From: Limnochorda pilosa
GTDB taxonomy: Bacteria > Bacillota > Limnochordia > Limnochordales > Limnochordaceae
Assembly (NCBI RefSeq): GCF_001544015.1
Contig: NZ_AP014924.1
Span: 1,922,001-1,986,000, forward strand
Direction of reading: 5' to 3'
DNA: 64,000 nucleotides
Shown here in pieces: positions 31,793-40,909 of the stretch (its first letter is position 1; every line of letters starts with the position of its first letter). A program made the translations under genes and the position numbers. The notes beneath the pieces were generated by a model. That model was given only the letters and a program-made list of their open reading frames with translations, did not search any database and was not told the origin of the DNA.

Positions 31793-34117
31793 TCAGGGTG
31801 CGGGCTGCGAGTCGCCCATGAACTCCCGCGCCCGCCCTGCGTGCACCTCCCGGGGCTTGCTCCCCTGGGACGGGCCCACGATCCCCCTGCGCTCCATCAG
31901 GTCGATGAGGCGGGCCGCCCGACTGTACCCGACGCGGAACCGCCGCTGCAGCATGGAGATGGAGGCCTGTCCCGTATCGAGAACCAGCTGGACGGCGTCC
32001 TCGAAGAGTTCATCGTCCGCATCCGCGTCCCACTCGTCGCCCCCGGCCTCGTCCCCGAAGCCCTCGGCCAGGTATTCGGGCTCGCCCTCCACCTGGCTCG
32101 TCCAGAAGTGGACGATCTCGTTCACTTCGCGCTCGGTGATAAGCGCTCCCTGGGCACGGATGGGCTTGGCCGCCCCCACCGGGTGGAAGAGCATGTCCCC
32201 CTTGCCCAGGAGCCGCTCCGCCCCCGCCATGTCCAGGATCGTGCGCGAGTCCACCTGGGACGAGACCGCGAAGGAGAGGCGCGAGGGAACGTTGGCCTTG
32301 ATGAGACCCGTGATGACATCCACCGACGGCCGCTGGGTGGCGATCACCAGGAAGATCCCGGCGGCCCGGGCCATCTGGGCCAGGCGGGCGATGGCGTCTT
32401 CCACGTCGGCCGCGGCCACCAGCATCAGGTCTGACAGCTCGTCGATCACCACCACCAGGTAGGGGAGCGCCTCGTCGGGCAGGAGGCGGTTGTAGCCATC
32501 GATGTTCCGGGTGCCCATCTGGGCGAAGAGCTGGTACCGCCGCTCCATCTCCTTCACGGCCCAGCGCAGGGCCTTGGCGGCCTCGCGGGCGTCGGTGACC
32601 ACCGGCGCAGCCAGGTGCGGGATGCCTTCGTACACCGAGAGCTCCACCCGCTTGGGGTCGATGAGGAGCAGGCGCACCTCGTCGGGCTGGGTCCGGAAGA
32701 GGAGGCTCACCAGCAGCGCGTTGAGGCAGACGCTCTTGCCCGAGCCGGTGGCCCCCGCGATGAGTAGGTGGACGAGCTTGGGCAGCTCGGTGACCACGGG
32801 CTTGCCCGTGATGTCCAGACCCAGCGCCACCGCCAGGGGCGAGCGGCTTTGGCGGAACGCGTCCGACTCGATCACGTCCCTCAGGACGACAGGCTGCACG
32901 GTGCGGTTGGGCACCTCGATACCCACCACCGACTTGCCGGGCACGGGGGCCTCGATCCGGACGTCCACGGCCGCCAGGGCCAAGGCGATGTCGTCGGCCA
33001 GGCCGACGATGCGGCTCACCTTTATGCCTGGGGGCGGCTGCACCTCGTAGCGGGTGATCACCGGCCCCCGGGTGACCTCCACCACCCGCCCCTCGATGCC
33101 GAAGCTCTTCAGGGTCTCCTCCAGGACGGAGGTACGGTCCGGTTCGTCAGCGGCCGGCCTCCGCCCCCGGTTACGCCGGAGGAGGGACGTGTCGGGAAGC
33201 CGGTACCCGGGCTGGGCGCCCCGTACCGCCGATCGCGCCTGGGAGCGCGTACCGCCCGGCCGCGGTGCGATCCGGGTGGGTGTCTCGGCCCCGTACCCAT
33301 CGTCGGCCTCCGCCTCCTCGCGCGCCGCCGCCGCCGAAGGCAGCAGGGACTGGCGCTCGGTGACGTTCCCGGCGGCTTCCCCCGCCCGCGGCCCGGCGGG
33401 TCCGGGCCGTTCCGGCCGCCTGGCCTCCGGGGGAGCGGCCGGCCGCGCGGGCGCCGGGAGGGCGCGCCTGCCCGCCTCCCGATGCGCTTTACCCCGGGGC
33501 CGCACCTGCCGCCAGCGGAAGAGGCGGCGGACGGCGTCCACCCCCTCCGCCACCCGCTGGACTACGGCAACCCCCAGACCCACCACCGCTCCGGCCCCCC
33601 GGGCCGCACCGTGCCCGGCCCGTCGCCAGGCAGCCGGCTCCAGGGCCAGGACCAGCCCCGTGACCGCCACGGCCACGCCCACCACGACACCCCCGGCGAA
33701 TCCGAAGAGGTCTACCACCTGGCGGGCCAGCCAGCCTCCCACCCGCCCCGCCTGGGAGGACCAGAAGCCCAGGGCCAGCTCCGCCCGGTTGGCCGCGGGC
33801 AGCGGCAGCACTGCGAACATCTCGAAACCCAGGAGGATCACGGCCAGGAGCAGCGCCGCGCCGAAGCTCCGGCGCCACCACCGCGCGTCCAGGCTGCCGG
33901 CGGCAAGCCTCAACCCCGCCCACAGCAGGAAGAAGGGAGGCAGGTCGGCCGTGCGCCCGAAGAGCTCCCGGAGCTCAAGGGCCAACCACGCGCCCAGCGT
34001 GCCGGCGCGCGCGTGAAGACTCACCCAGGCCAGGGTGGCTGCCGTGATGAGCAGGATGGCCAGGATGGCCCGCCCCCGACCGGGAGACCCGTCACTCGGC
34101 TCGAAGCCCAGGGACAT
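31793..34117 (-). CDS. ftsK: DNA translocase FtsK/SpoIIIE
   Basis: A 774-residue hexameric DNA pump that clears chromosome DNA from the septum. Four membrane helices lie in the first 180 residues, followed by a charged linker. The motor has IAGATGSGKSVCLNALLVSL (Walker A), LLLIDPKRVELSVYEG (Walker B) and VIDELSDLML. The C-terminal winged-helix gamma domain includes ISMLQRRFRVGYSRAARLID, which reads KOPS/SRS sequences. The start is ATG 34115-34117 with GGAAGGAGGG. Whether it serves vegetative division, sporulation or both cannot be told from sequence. Confidence 0.96.
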   Translation of the reverse strand: MSLGFEPSDGSPGRGRAILAILLITAATLAWVSLHARAGTLGAWLALELRELFGRTADLPPFFLLWAGLRLAAGSLDARWWRRSFGAALLLAVILLGFEMFAVLPLPAANRAELALGFWSSQAGRVGGWLARQVVDLFGFAGGVVVGVAVAVTGLVLALEPAAWRRAGHGAARGAGAVVGLGVAVVQRVAEGVDAVRRLFRWRQVRPRGKAHREAGRRALPAPARPAAPPEARRPERPGPAGPRAGEAAGNVTERQSLLPSAAAAREEAEADDGYGAETPTRIAPRPGGTRSQARSAVRGAQPGYRLPDTSLLRRNRGRRPAADEPDRTSVLEETLKSFGIEGRVVEVTRGPVITRYEVQPPPGIKVSRIVGLADDIALALAAVDVRIEAPVPGKSVVGIEVPNRTVQPVVLRDVIESDAFRQSRSPLAVALGLDITGKPVVTELPKLVHLLIAGATGSGKSVCLNALLVSLLFRTQPDEVRLLLIDPKRVELSVYEGIPHLAAPVVTDAREAAKALRWAVKEMERRYQLFAQMGTRNIDGYNRLLPDEALPYLVVVIDELSDLMLVAAADVEDAIARLAQMARAAGIFLVIATQRPSVDVITGLIKANVPSRLSFAVSSQVDSRTILDMAGAERLLGKGDMLFHPVGAAKPIRAQGALITEREVNEIVHFWTSQVEGEPEYLAEGFGDEAGGDEWDADADDELFEDAVQLVLDTGQASISMLQRRFRVGYSRAARLIDLMERRGIVGPSQGSKPREVHAGRAREFMGDSQPAP

Positions 34118-34252
34118 CGGCTCCCTCCTTCCCGTCCTCAGCTTTCGTCTCCGGCGGAACGATCCCTGCCGGACCCGCCTCAGTGCCGCCGGAAGGGGCG
34201 ATGCAGCGCGGGGTGGCCCGGAACCGGCCCCGCTCACCCGCATGCGCCCCGT

Positions 34253-35041
34253 TCACTCGGGTAACCAGATGAAACCTCCCTGGCGCCCTGCCTGCCCGCC
34301 CTGGGCCCGGTGGGAGAAGAGGCGGTGGTTCTCGCACGCGGTGCAGGCCGGCTGCCACGAGAGGTTCGCCTCAGGCACGCCTGCGGCCAGGAGCCGGCTG
34401 CGGTTGGCCAGCCTCAGGTCCAGGTGGGGACCCTCCGGTGCCGGCCGCACCACGCTGTCGCCGAAGGCATTCACGAACCTCTCGGCCAGATCCTCGGAGA
34501 CCCGGTAGCAACACAGTCCGATGCTGGGTCCCATCGCCGCCAGAATCCGCGACGGTCGCGCACCCGCCTCCACCATGACCTCCACCGCCCGCTCCGCGAT
34601 CCCATCCAGGGTGCCTCGCCATCCCGCGTGGGCCGCGGCCACCACGCCCGCTTCGGGATCCGCCAGCAACAGCGGGATGCAGTCGGCCACCAGCACGCCC
34701 AGCACCACGCCCGGCTCCCGGGTTACCAGGCCGTCGGTGGCCGGCAGAGCGGTCCCGGCGTCCGAGGCTCCCGCGCCGCGCTCCGCCCTTCCCACCCGGA
34801 GGACCCGGTCGCCGTGGACCTGCTGGCCCAGGGTGAGCCAGGCCCGCTCGGTCCCGGCCGCCTCCAGGGCGCGCCGGCGATTCTCCCGCACCGCTTCGGG
34901 ATCGTCTCCCACGTGCAGCCCGAGGTTCAAGGAAGCGTAAGGCCCCCGGCTCACCCCGCCCGGGCGGCCGGTGAAGGCGTGGGCCACGCCCCCCTCCCGC
35001 AGGAGCGTGTCCCATTCCACCGGGGCCTGGCCTTCGCCCAT
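34253..35041 (-). CDS. pgeF: YfiH/LACC1-family purine nucleoside phosphorylase (YlmD-type)
   Basis: 262 residues. The family (formerly called multicopper polyphenol oxidase, now purine nucleoside phosphorylase/adenosine deaminase) is recognised by LGQQVHGDRVL, VADCIPLLLADPEAGVVAA and HAGWRGTLDGIAERAVE, which hold the metal-binding His/Cys. It ends with TACENHRLFSHRAQGG. The start is ATG 35039-35041 with GGAG; the longer frame is unsupported. It is the ylmD gene of the sigG-ylm neighbourhood. Confidence 0.93.
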   Translation of the reverse strand: MGEGQAPVEWDTLLREGGVAHAFTGRPGGVSRGPYASLNLGLHVGDDPEAVRENRRRALEAAGTERAWLTLGQQVHGDRVLRVGRAERGAGASDAGTALPATDGLVTREPGVVLGVLVADCIPLLLADPEAGVVAAAHAGWRGTLDGIAERAVEVMVEAGARPSRILAAMGPSIGLCCYRVSEDLAERFVNAFGDSVVRPAPEGPHLDLRLANRSRLLAAGVPEANLSWQPACTACENHRLFSHRAQGGQAGRQGGFIWLPE

Positions 35042-35063
35042 CGCGGCTCCTCCAGGCCCCACT

Positions 35064-35519
35064 TTACCCCTCCCCCAGGAGCTGGTCCAGCGCCTCGCGG
35101 AATCGGCCCACGTCGGCGAACTCCCGGTAGACCGAGGCGAACCGGACGTAGGCCACGGCGTCGAGCTTGCGCAGCCGGTCCATGACCATCTCCCCGATGA
35201 CCTGCGACGGGATCTCCCGATCGTACTGGGTACGGAGCTCACGCTCGATCTCGCTCGCCACCCCGTCGAGCTGCTCGGCCGTAAGAGGACGTTTCTCGCA
35301 CGCCTTCAGGAGGCCCGTGAGGATCTTCCCGCGCTGGAACCGCTCCCGGCGCCCGTCCTTCTTGACCACCACCAGGGGCCCTTCCTCCCATCGCTCGTAG
35401 GTGGTGAAGCGGCGTCCGCACGCCTCGCACTCCCGGCGCCGGCGGATGGAGTGGCCTTCGTCGGTGCCGCGCGAGTCCAGCACCCGGCTGTCCGGCTTGC
35501 CGCAGTAGGGGCACCTCAC
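35064..35519 (-). CDS. nrdR: Transcriptional repressor NrdR
   Basis: A 151-residue ATP-cone repressor of ribonucleotide reductase genes. The N-terminal zinc ribbon [17 protein letters not shown] ... [13 protein letters not shown] is followed by [20 protein letters not shown], the ATP-cone start. The start is GTG 35517-35519 with GGGAGG upstream. No nrd genes are present in the window. A 19-bp palindrome sits in its promoter. Confidence 0.97.
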   Translation of the reverse strand: MRCPYCGKPDSRVLDSRGTDEGHSIRRRRECEACGRRFTTYERWEEGPLVVVKKDGRRERFQRGKILTGLLKACEKRPLTAEQLDGVASEIERELRTQYDREIPSQVIGEMVMDRLRKLDAVAYVRFASVYREFADVGRFREALDQLLGEG

Positions 35520-35557
35520 GACGGGAAATCCTCCCTGAGCTGGCTCGTCTGACCTCC

Positions 35558-35593
35558 ATTATACATGGTTCGGTCCAGGCATATCATGCCTGG
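35558..35593 (-). promoter_or_regulatory. nrdR promoter with 19-bp palindrome
   Basis: The -10 is a perfect TATAAT (35558-35563, minus strand). The -35 position (about 35581-35586) falls inside CCAGGCATATCATGCCTGG (35575-35593), a perfect inverted repeat with eight-base arms and a three-base centre. It looks like an operator able to block the promoter. It does not resemble the classic NrdR box, so the regulator is unknown. ylmC starts 24 bp away on the other strand and may be controlled too. Confidence 0.55.
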
Positions 35594-35616
35594 AAGCGGT
35601 GTCGGGAGGAACCCCC

Positions 35617-35898
35617 GTGCTGGCCAAGGCCTCCGAGCTCCGCATGCTCGACATCATCAACCTGACCGACGGGCGCAGGCTCGGCTCCCTCTACGACCTG
35701 GACATCGACATGACCACGGGCCGGGTCCGCTCCCTCATCGTGCCGGGCGAGAGCGGGCTGCTCGGGGTCGCGCGCGGGAGCGAGATCGAGATCCCTTGGA
35801 ATCGCGTGCGGCGGATCGGAGTGGACGTGATCCTGGTGGAGATGCCGGAACTGGGCCAGGGGGTCAGCACGCAGCCGGGGGCGCCGCCGGTCGTGTAG
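35617..35898 (+). CDS. ylmC: YlmC/YmxH-family PRC-barrel protein
   Basis: 93 residues: SELRMLDIINLTDGRRLGSL then DLDIDMTTGRVRSLIVPGES and EIPWNRVRRIGVDVILVEMP, the YlmC/YmxH PRC-barrel pattern. A GTG with GGAGG seven bases upstream sets the start at 35617; another GTG six codons earlier is possible. In Firmicutes ylmC follows sigG and has a proposed sporulation role. Here it lies on the opposite strand from its usual neighbours. Confidence 0.9.
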   Translation: MLAKASELRMLDIINLTDGRRLGSLYDLDIDMTTGRVRSLIVPGESGLLGVARGSEIEIPWNRVRRIGVDVILVEMPELGQGVSTQPGAPPVV

Positions 35899-36007
35899 GG
35901 GAGCCTGCCGAGGGCTGGCTGGGGTCTCGAGGCGAGATCGATGACACCTACCGGGCAGCGCGGCCACCTCTCGGGCTAGGTTGGCCCTGGCCAGCCCCCA
36001 GGGCTCG

Positions 36008-36907
36008 CTACGGGTCGGGCGCGCCGGCGTCGCCGGGTGCTCCTGCGTGGGCGGGCTGCCAGAGGAGGCGGGCTGCGCCCTGGGCCACCAGGCGGCGGGC
36101 GTCTTCCCACCAGCGCGCCAGCCGTGCCGGCGTTCCGCCCGGTTCGGTGCCCTCGAGGAAGCGCCACCGCCACTCGACGCGGTCCGGTTCGGCCGGGTGA
36201 CCCGTGGAGGTGGAGACGGCGGCCGCACCCACGGTGCTGAAGGCCGGAAGCGCCGCGTCGGCGGGCCGGGCCTCCAGGCGGCTCACCGCGGTCTCGTCCA
36301 CCACGCAGAGGGGGGGAAAGACCACGCACCACCAGTTGTGGCCGGCGCCGTCACCGAGGATGAGCTGCAGCGCCCGGTAGCGGCCCGCCGGGAAGACCAT
36401 GGGCCCGAAACGGGTCTCGGGGAAATCGGCCCACCCCAGCACCAGGCGCGAACCGTAGGGGGCGCCGGCCTCCGCCAGAACCCCGTCGGCCAGATCCTGC
36501 ACGGCTTTCCCGTGGGAGGCGATCCACGCCTCGAGGGCAGCCTCGTCCCGGAGGCTGGCCATCTCCTCGCCATAGCGGGCCAGGAGGGTGTCGCGCACCG
36601 ACCGCTTCAGGGCCTGGTCCGCAGCGCGGTCGCTGTGCGCCACCACGTGAAACCGCACCAGGCCGTCGACGCGTGTCGCTGTCGAGGCGAGCGGAGCCGG
36701 GCGCGCCTCCGTTCCCCGAGGACCGACCGCCTGAGCCGGGGGCGCGGCCACCACCAGCAGGGCGGCCACCACCAGCGCGGCTGGCAGCCAGGTGGACCGT
36801 GCCGAGCGCGCGAGCGTCTGGGGCCCTGCAGGGCCCGAACCTGCGCCGTCACGTGACGGAATCGTCTGGCTTCTAGTCGTCCAGGGTGCTTTCGTCCATG
36901 CGATCAT
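36008..36907 (-). CDS. spoIIR: Stage II sporulation protein R
   Basis: About 299 residues. SpoIIR is secreted from the forespore and triggers SpoIIGA to process pro-sigma-E. Recognisable parts are LVRFHVVAHSDRAADQALKR and the motif NWWCVVFPPLCVVDE (SpoIIR 'NWWCVLFPPLC'). A membrane anchor or signal (WLPAALVVAALLVVAAPPAQA) follows a basic N-terminus. Two starts are possible: ATG 36905-36907, used here, or ATG 36944-36946, which overlaps the sigG stop as ATGA. Placement directly after sigG differs from B. subtilis, where spoIIR is elsewhere. Confidence 0.93.
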   Translation of the reverse strand: MIAWTKAPWTTRSQTIPSRDGAGSGPAGPQTLARSARSTWLPAALVVAALLVVAAPPAQAVGPRGTEARPAPLASTATRVDGLVRFHVVAHSDRAADQALKRSVRDTLLARYGEEMASLRDEAALEAWIASHGKAVQDLADGVLAEAGAPYGSRLVLGWADFPETRFGPMVFPAGRYRALQLILGDGAGHNWWCVVFPPLCVVDETAVSRLEARPADAALPAFSTVGAAAVSTSTGHPAEPDRVEWRWRFLEGTEPGGTPARLARWWEDARRLVAQGAARLLWQPAHAGAPGDAGAPDP

Positions 36908-36942
36908 GCCCACGGTCCCCCGTCGCCCGGCGCTCTCCTGGA

Positions 36943-37719
36943 TCATTCGCTGATGTGCCGCTTCAGGTGTTTCAGGGCGGCCTTTTCGAGCCTCGACACC
37001 TGCGCCTGGGAGATGCCGATCTCCTCGGCCACCTCCATCTGGGTGCGGCCCTGGAAGAAGCGCTTGGTGAGGATCGCCTGCTCCCGCTCGTTCAGCCGCG
37101 ACATGGCCTCCCGGATGGAGATGCCCTCCAGCCACGACGCGTCCTCGCTCCGCTCGTCGGAGATCTGGTCCATGACGTAGATGGGGTCGCCCCCGTCGTG
37201 GTAGATGGGCTCAAAGAGCGAGATCGGCTCTTGGATCGCATCGAGGGCGAAGACCACGTCTTCGCGCGGCAGGTTCAGCTCGTCGGCGATCTGCCTAACG
37301 CTGGGTTCACGCGCATACCTATGGACGAGAGCATCGCGCACCTGCAGCGCCTTGTAGGCCACGTCCCGCAACGAGCGGCTGACGCGGATGGGGTTGTTGT
37401 CCCGGAGGTACCGGCGGATCTCCCCGATGATCATCGGCACCGCGTAGGTCGAGAAGCGGACGTTCTGGGAGAGGTCGAAGTTGTCGATGGCCTTCATGAG
37501 TCCGATGCAGCCCACCTGGAAGAGGTCGTCCACGTTCTCGCCCCGGTTGTTGAAGCGCTGGATGACCGAGAGCACCAGGCGGAGGTTCCCCTGGATCAGC
37601 TGCTCCCGGGCGGACCGGTCGCCGCCGTGCATGCGCTTCAGGAGCTCGCGCATCTCCGCGTTGGTCAGGACCGGAAGCCGGGAGGTGTTGACCCCGCAGA
37701 TCTCCACCTTGTTGACCAT
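36943..37719 (-). CDS. sigG: RNA polymerase sigma factor SigG
   Basis: 258 residues. The N-terminus MVNKVEICGVNTSRLPVLTN is the signature of sigma-G, distinguishing it from sigma-F. Region 2 reads DDLFQVGCIGLMKAIDNFDL and FSTYAVPMIIGEIRRYLRDN; region 4.2 is MEVAEEIGISQAQVSRLEKA. It drives late forespore transcription. The start is ATG 37717-37719 after GGAGGGGGTGG. It is transcribed away from spoIIGA and followed closely by spoIIR. Confidence 0.98.
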   Translation of the reverse strand: MVNKVEICGVNTSRLPVLTNAEMRELLKRMHGGDRSAREQLIQGNLRLVLSVIQRFNNRGENVDDLFQVGCIGLMKAIDNFDLSQNVRFSTYAVPMIIGEIRRYLRDNNPIRVSRSLRDVAYKALQVRDALVHRYAREPSVRQIADELNLPREDVVFALDAIQEPISLFEPIYHDGGDPIYVMDQISDERSEDASWLEGISIREAMSRLNEREQAILTKRFFQGRTQMEVAEEIGISQAQVSRLEKAALKHLKRHISE

Positions 37720-37763
37720 GGCACCACCCCCTCCGTGAGGGCCCGATGCGTCCACATGCTGTG

Positions 37764-37793
37764 AGTATGGACGCGGGCACCGGACCCTATGCA
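37764..37793 (-). promoter_or_regulatory. Sigma-F/sigma-G-type promoter of sigG
   Basis: Minus strand: TGCATA (-35, 37788-37793), 18-bp spacer, CATACT (-10, 37764-37769). This agrees with the forespore consensus (TGMATA, 16-18, CATAMTA). It fits sigG being started by sigma-F and amplified by sigma-G, as in B. subtilis. Confidence 0.7.
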
Positions 37794-37834
37794 CTCCGGC
37801 CACCTGGGGGCACGGGTGATCCGGGCACGAGGGT

Positions 37835-37868
37835 TTGGTAGGAAGCGGTAGGCACCCTCCGGTAGAAT
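37835..37868 (+). promoter_or_regulatory. spoIIG-type promoter with long spacer
   Basis: TAGAAT (-10, 37863-37868) is preceded by TTGGTA (37835-37840) at 22 bp. A 22-bp spacer is the unusual feature of the B. subtilis Spo0A-activated spoIIG promoter. No clear TGTCGAA 0A box is visible, so Spo0A control is inferred. Confidence 0.55.
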
Positions 37869-37889
37869 GCCCGGCGCGAGGTTGGGGGG

Positions 37890-38882
37890 ATGGACGTGGA
37901 GCTGGTGAGGGTCGTCTACGTGGACCTGCTGGTGCTGCGGTTCCTGTCGGACGCAGCCTTCAACACGTTGCTCCTCTGGACCACCGCGCGCCTGGCCGCC
38001 CGGCCGGCCCGGTGGGCGCGCCTCGCCCTCGCCGCGCTCCTGGGGGCCGCCTACGCGGCGTGGGAGACCCTCGCGGCGGCAGGCGTCGCGCGCCTCCCCG
38101 CCCTTCCGGCCCGCATCGCCCTGGTGGTGCTGGTCTCCTGGTTGATGCTGGCGGTCTCCTTCGACCTTTCGCGCCCCCGGAGCCTGTTTCCGCTCTGGAC
38201 CCCCTTCTACGGGGCCGTGGCCGCGGCGGCCGGAGCCGGTTTCGCCGCCGGCTTCCTCCTGGGAGACGGCCGGCAGCCCGACCTGGCGGTGGCCATGGGC
38301 GGCGCGGCCGTCACCCTGGCCGCGCTGGGGCTCTGGGGTCCCCGCTGGCTTCGGCGGGAGACGCTGCAGCGGTCTTCGGAGCTCCTGGTGCGGGTGGAGG
38401 CGGCCGGCCGGCGGGTGGAGGCGGTGGCCCTCCTGGACACGGGCAACCACCTGCGGGAGCCCCTTTCCGGGTGGCCCGTGGTGGTCATGGAGGTCGAGGC
38501 GGCTGCCCCCCTCTTCCCCCAGGACCTCGGCCCCCTGGTGCAACGGGCCGCTGCGGGCGAGCTGGGGGTGGCGGAGGGGCTCCACCGGGATCCGGAGTGG
38601 GCCGGGCGCTGGCGGATGATCCCATTCGCTTCTCTGGGCACCCGGCACGGGATGATGCTGGGCTTTCGGCCCGACCGGCTCATGGTGGTCGCCGGCCGGC
38701 GCGTGGAGCGGGTGCACGCGGTGGTGGGGCTCAGCGTCCAGCTGCTCGACGGGGCGGGGCGCTACCGGGCACTCCTTCCCCATGTCCTGGCCGAGACCGC
38801 TTCGCCCGGCGGAGCCGCGGCTTCGCTTCAGACGTCACGGAAAGGAGAGGTAGAGGATGACCGTCTCTCCACGGGCACGTAG
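37890..38882 (+). CDS. spoIIGA: Sigma-E processing protease SpoIIGA
   Basis: 330 residues. Five membrane helices (about 8-150) precede an aspartic-protease-like domain with [11 protein letters not shown], catalytic Asp at residue 183. It cleaves the pro-sequence of sigma-E after the SpoIIR signal. C-terminal phrases [18 protein letters not shown] and [20 protein letters not shown] fit the family. The start is ATG 37890 after GGGGGG. Its 3' end overlaps sigE by 26 bp. Confidence 0.95.
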   Translation: MDVELVRVVYVDLLVLRFLSDAAFNTLLLWTTARLAARPARWARLALAALLGAAYAAWETLAAAGVARLPALPARIALVVLVSWLMLAVSFDLSRPRSLFPLWTPFYGAVAAAAGAGFAAGFLLGDGRQPDLAVAMGGAAVTLAALGLWGPRWLRRETLQRSSELLVRVEAAGRRVEAVALLDTGNHLREPLSGWPVVVMEVEAAAPLFPQDLGPLVQRAAAGELGVAEGLHRDPEWAGRWRMIPFASLGTRHGMMLGFRPDRLMVVAGRRVERVHAVVGLSVQLLDGAGRYRALLPHVLAETASPGGAAASLQTSRKGEVEDDRLSTGT

Positions 38883-39588
38883 GCTTGGCTGGTTGCTGAG
38901 GCTCGCGTGGGCCCAGGTGCTCATGTGGGTTCGGGGCAGACACCGGCTCGGGTACGTGGGCTCGTCGGAGGTGCTCCCTCCGCCGCTCACGGCCGCCGAG
39001 GAGCTGGACCTGCTGGACCGCCTGGAGCACGGTGACGGCGAGGTGCGGAACACCCTGATCGAGCGGAACCTGCGGCTCGTCGTCTACATCGCCCGCAAGT
39101 TCGACAACACCGGCGTCATGATCGAGGACCTGGTCTCCATCGGCACCATCGGGCTCATCAAGGCGGTCAACACCTTCGACCCCTCCAAACGCATCAAGCT
39201 GGCCACCTACGCTTCCCGGTGCATCGAGAACGAGATTCTCATGCACCTCAGGCGCACCAGCAAGACCCGGGCCGAGGTTTCCTTCGACGAGCCCCTCAAC
39301 ACTGATTGGGACGGGAACGAGCTCCTGCTCTCGGACGTGCTGGGGCAAGAGTCCGACGTGGTGAAGCACATCGAGGAGGAGGTGGACCGCTCCCTCCTGG
39401 CCTGCGCCCTCGCCCAGCTCTCCAGCCGGGAGAAGACCATCATGCAGCTCCGCTTCGGCCTGGCCAACGGCGAGCAGAAGACCCAGAAGGAGGTGGCGGA
39501 CCTGCTGGGCATCTCCCAGTCGTACATCTCCCGGCTGGAGAAGCGGATCCTGAAGAAGCTGCGCGTCGAGATCCAGCGGCTCGAATGA
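38857..39588 (+). CDS. sigE: RNA polymerase sigma factor SigE (pro-form)
   Basis: 243 residues. A basic, amphipathic pro-sequence of about 30 residues ([20 protein letters not shown]) precedes the sigma regions. Region 2 has [20 protein letters not shown] and [19 protein letters not shown]; region 4.2 has [20 protein letters not shown]. It is the mother-cell factor made as an inactive precursor. The start is ATG 38857 with AGGAGAGG. It converges on ftsZ. Confidence 0.98.
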   Translation: MTVSPRARRLGWLLRLAWAQVLMWVRGRHRLGYVGSSEVLPPPLTAAEELDLLDRLEHGDGEVRNTLIERNLRLVVYIARKFDNTGVMIEDLVSIGTIGLIKAVNTFDPSKRIKLATYASRCIENEILMHLRRTSKTRAEVSFDEPLNTDWDGNELLLSDVLGQESDVVKHIEEEVDRSLLACALAQLSSREKTIMQLRFGLANGEQKTQKEVADLLGISQSYISRLEKRILKKLRVEIQRLE

Positions 39589-39645
39589 GCGTCCCGCGCC
39601 GCGTGCGCGGGCAGCGTCCTCGCGGCGCCGGTGGCGAGCGGGCTC

Positions 39646-40707
39646 CTAGCGCCGCCTCAGGAACGCCGGGATGTCCAGCTTGTCCGTGCGATCCCCCGAG
39701 GCCAGGGGGCGGATGTCCAGGACCCGGTCGGACCGGTGGTCGCCCCGGGCCTTGTGACGGTCGAAGCCCGTGGCGATCACCGTCACCCGCACCTCGTCCT
39801 TGAGCGTCTCGTCGATCACGGCCCCGAAGATGATGTTGGCGTCGGGGTCGGCGGCCTCGGCAATGATCTCCGCCGCCGCGTTGACCTCGAAGAGGCCCAG
39901 GTTGTCACTGCCGGTGATGTTGAACAGGATGCCCTTGGCACCCTCGATGGACGCCTCCAGGAGCGGGCTCGAGATGGCCTTGCGGGCGGCCTCCACCGAG
40001 CGCTCCTCGCCGGTGCCCGTGCCGATGCCCATCAGGGCCGAGCCAGCGGAGCTCATGATCGCCTTCACGTCCGCGAAGTCGAGGTTGATCAGCCCCGGGA
40101 CGATGATGAGGTCCGAGATCCCCTGGACGCCCTGGCGGAGCACGTCGTCGGCCACCCGGAAGGCGTCCTGCATGGAGGTCTTCTTCTCCACCACCTGCAG
40201 GAGCCGGTCGTTGGGGATGGTGATGAGCGTGTCCACCTGGCCTTCGAGCTTCTCGATGCCCGTCTCGGCCTGCTGGCCGCGCCTCCGGCCCTCGAAGGTG
40301 AACGGCCGGGTGACCACCGCCACCGTGAGCGCGTCCACCTCACGGGCGATCTCGGCCACCACCGGCGCGCCCCCCGTTCCGGTGCCGCCCCCCATGCCGG
40401 CGGTGATGAAGACCATGTCCGCCCCCTGGAGGATCTGGCGGATCTGGTCCCGGCTCTCCTCCGCCGCCTTCTCGCCGATCTCGGGGTTGGATCCTGCCCC
40501 GAGCCCCTTGGTGAGCTTCTCGCCCAGGCGGACCTGGTGCGATGCCTTGGAGACGCTGAGAGCCTGGGCGTCGGTGTTGAGGCTGATGAACTCCACGCCC
40601 TGGAGACCGGCATCGATCATCCGGTTGATGGCGTTGCCACCGCCTCCCCCCACCCCCACCACCTTGATGCTGGCATAGGATCCATTCGCACGTTCCAACT
40701 CGAACAC
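39646..40707 (-). CDS. ftsZ: Cell division protein FtsZ
   Basis: 353 residues. The tubulin-like GTPase domain has [20 protein letters not shown] and the tubulin signature [20 protein letters not shown], plus [20 protein letters not shown] (T7 loop). The conserved C-terminal peptide reads [10 protein letters not shown], the binding site for FtsA, SepF and ZipA-like partners. The start is GTG 40705-40707; the frame extends upstream without support. No ftsA precedes it, so SepF may be the main membrane tether (inference). Confidence 0.97.
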   Translation of the reverse strand: MFELERANGSYASIKVVGVGGGGGNAINRMIDAGLQGVEFISLNTDAQALSVSKASHQVRLGEKLTKGLGAGSNPEIGEKAAEESRDQIRQILQGADMVFITAGMGGGTGTGGAPVVAEIAREVDALTVAVVTRPFTFEGRRRGQQAETGIEKLEGQVDTLITIPNDRLLQVVEKKTSMQDAFRVADDVLRQGVQGISDLIIVPGLINLDFADVKAIMSSAGSALMGIGTGTGEERSVEAARKAISSPLLEASIEGAKGILFNITGSDNLGLFEVNAAAEIIAEAADPDANIIFGAVIDETLKDEVRVTVIATGFDRHKARGDHRSDRVLDIRPLASGDRTDKLDIPAFLRRR

Positions 40708-40909
40708 AGGGGCTTCCCCCCCTCTGAGAGCAGCCACACACTCGCAGCGCCCGATCTCGCTTCGCCTTATTCCACAGCCTCCAGGGACTTCCCTCCAGGC
40801 GCGCGCGCCTTCCGGGGAAGGGAACCCGCCCGGCACCCCGCCGGAACCCCATCGCCGCGCGGGGCGGCCGCGGTGGCCGGGCGAGGAGCGGCACGGCTCT
40901 TCGCGGGGT

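Noticed and set aside
39589-39645. Hairpin between sigE and ftsZ as a bidirectional terminator
   Set aside because: Only a short GC stem with no U-tract in either direction; too weak to report as a feature.
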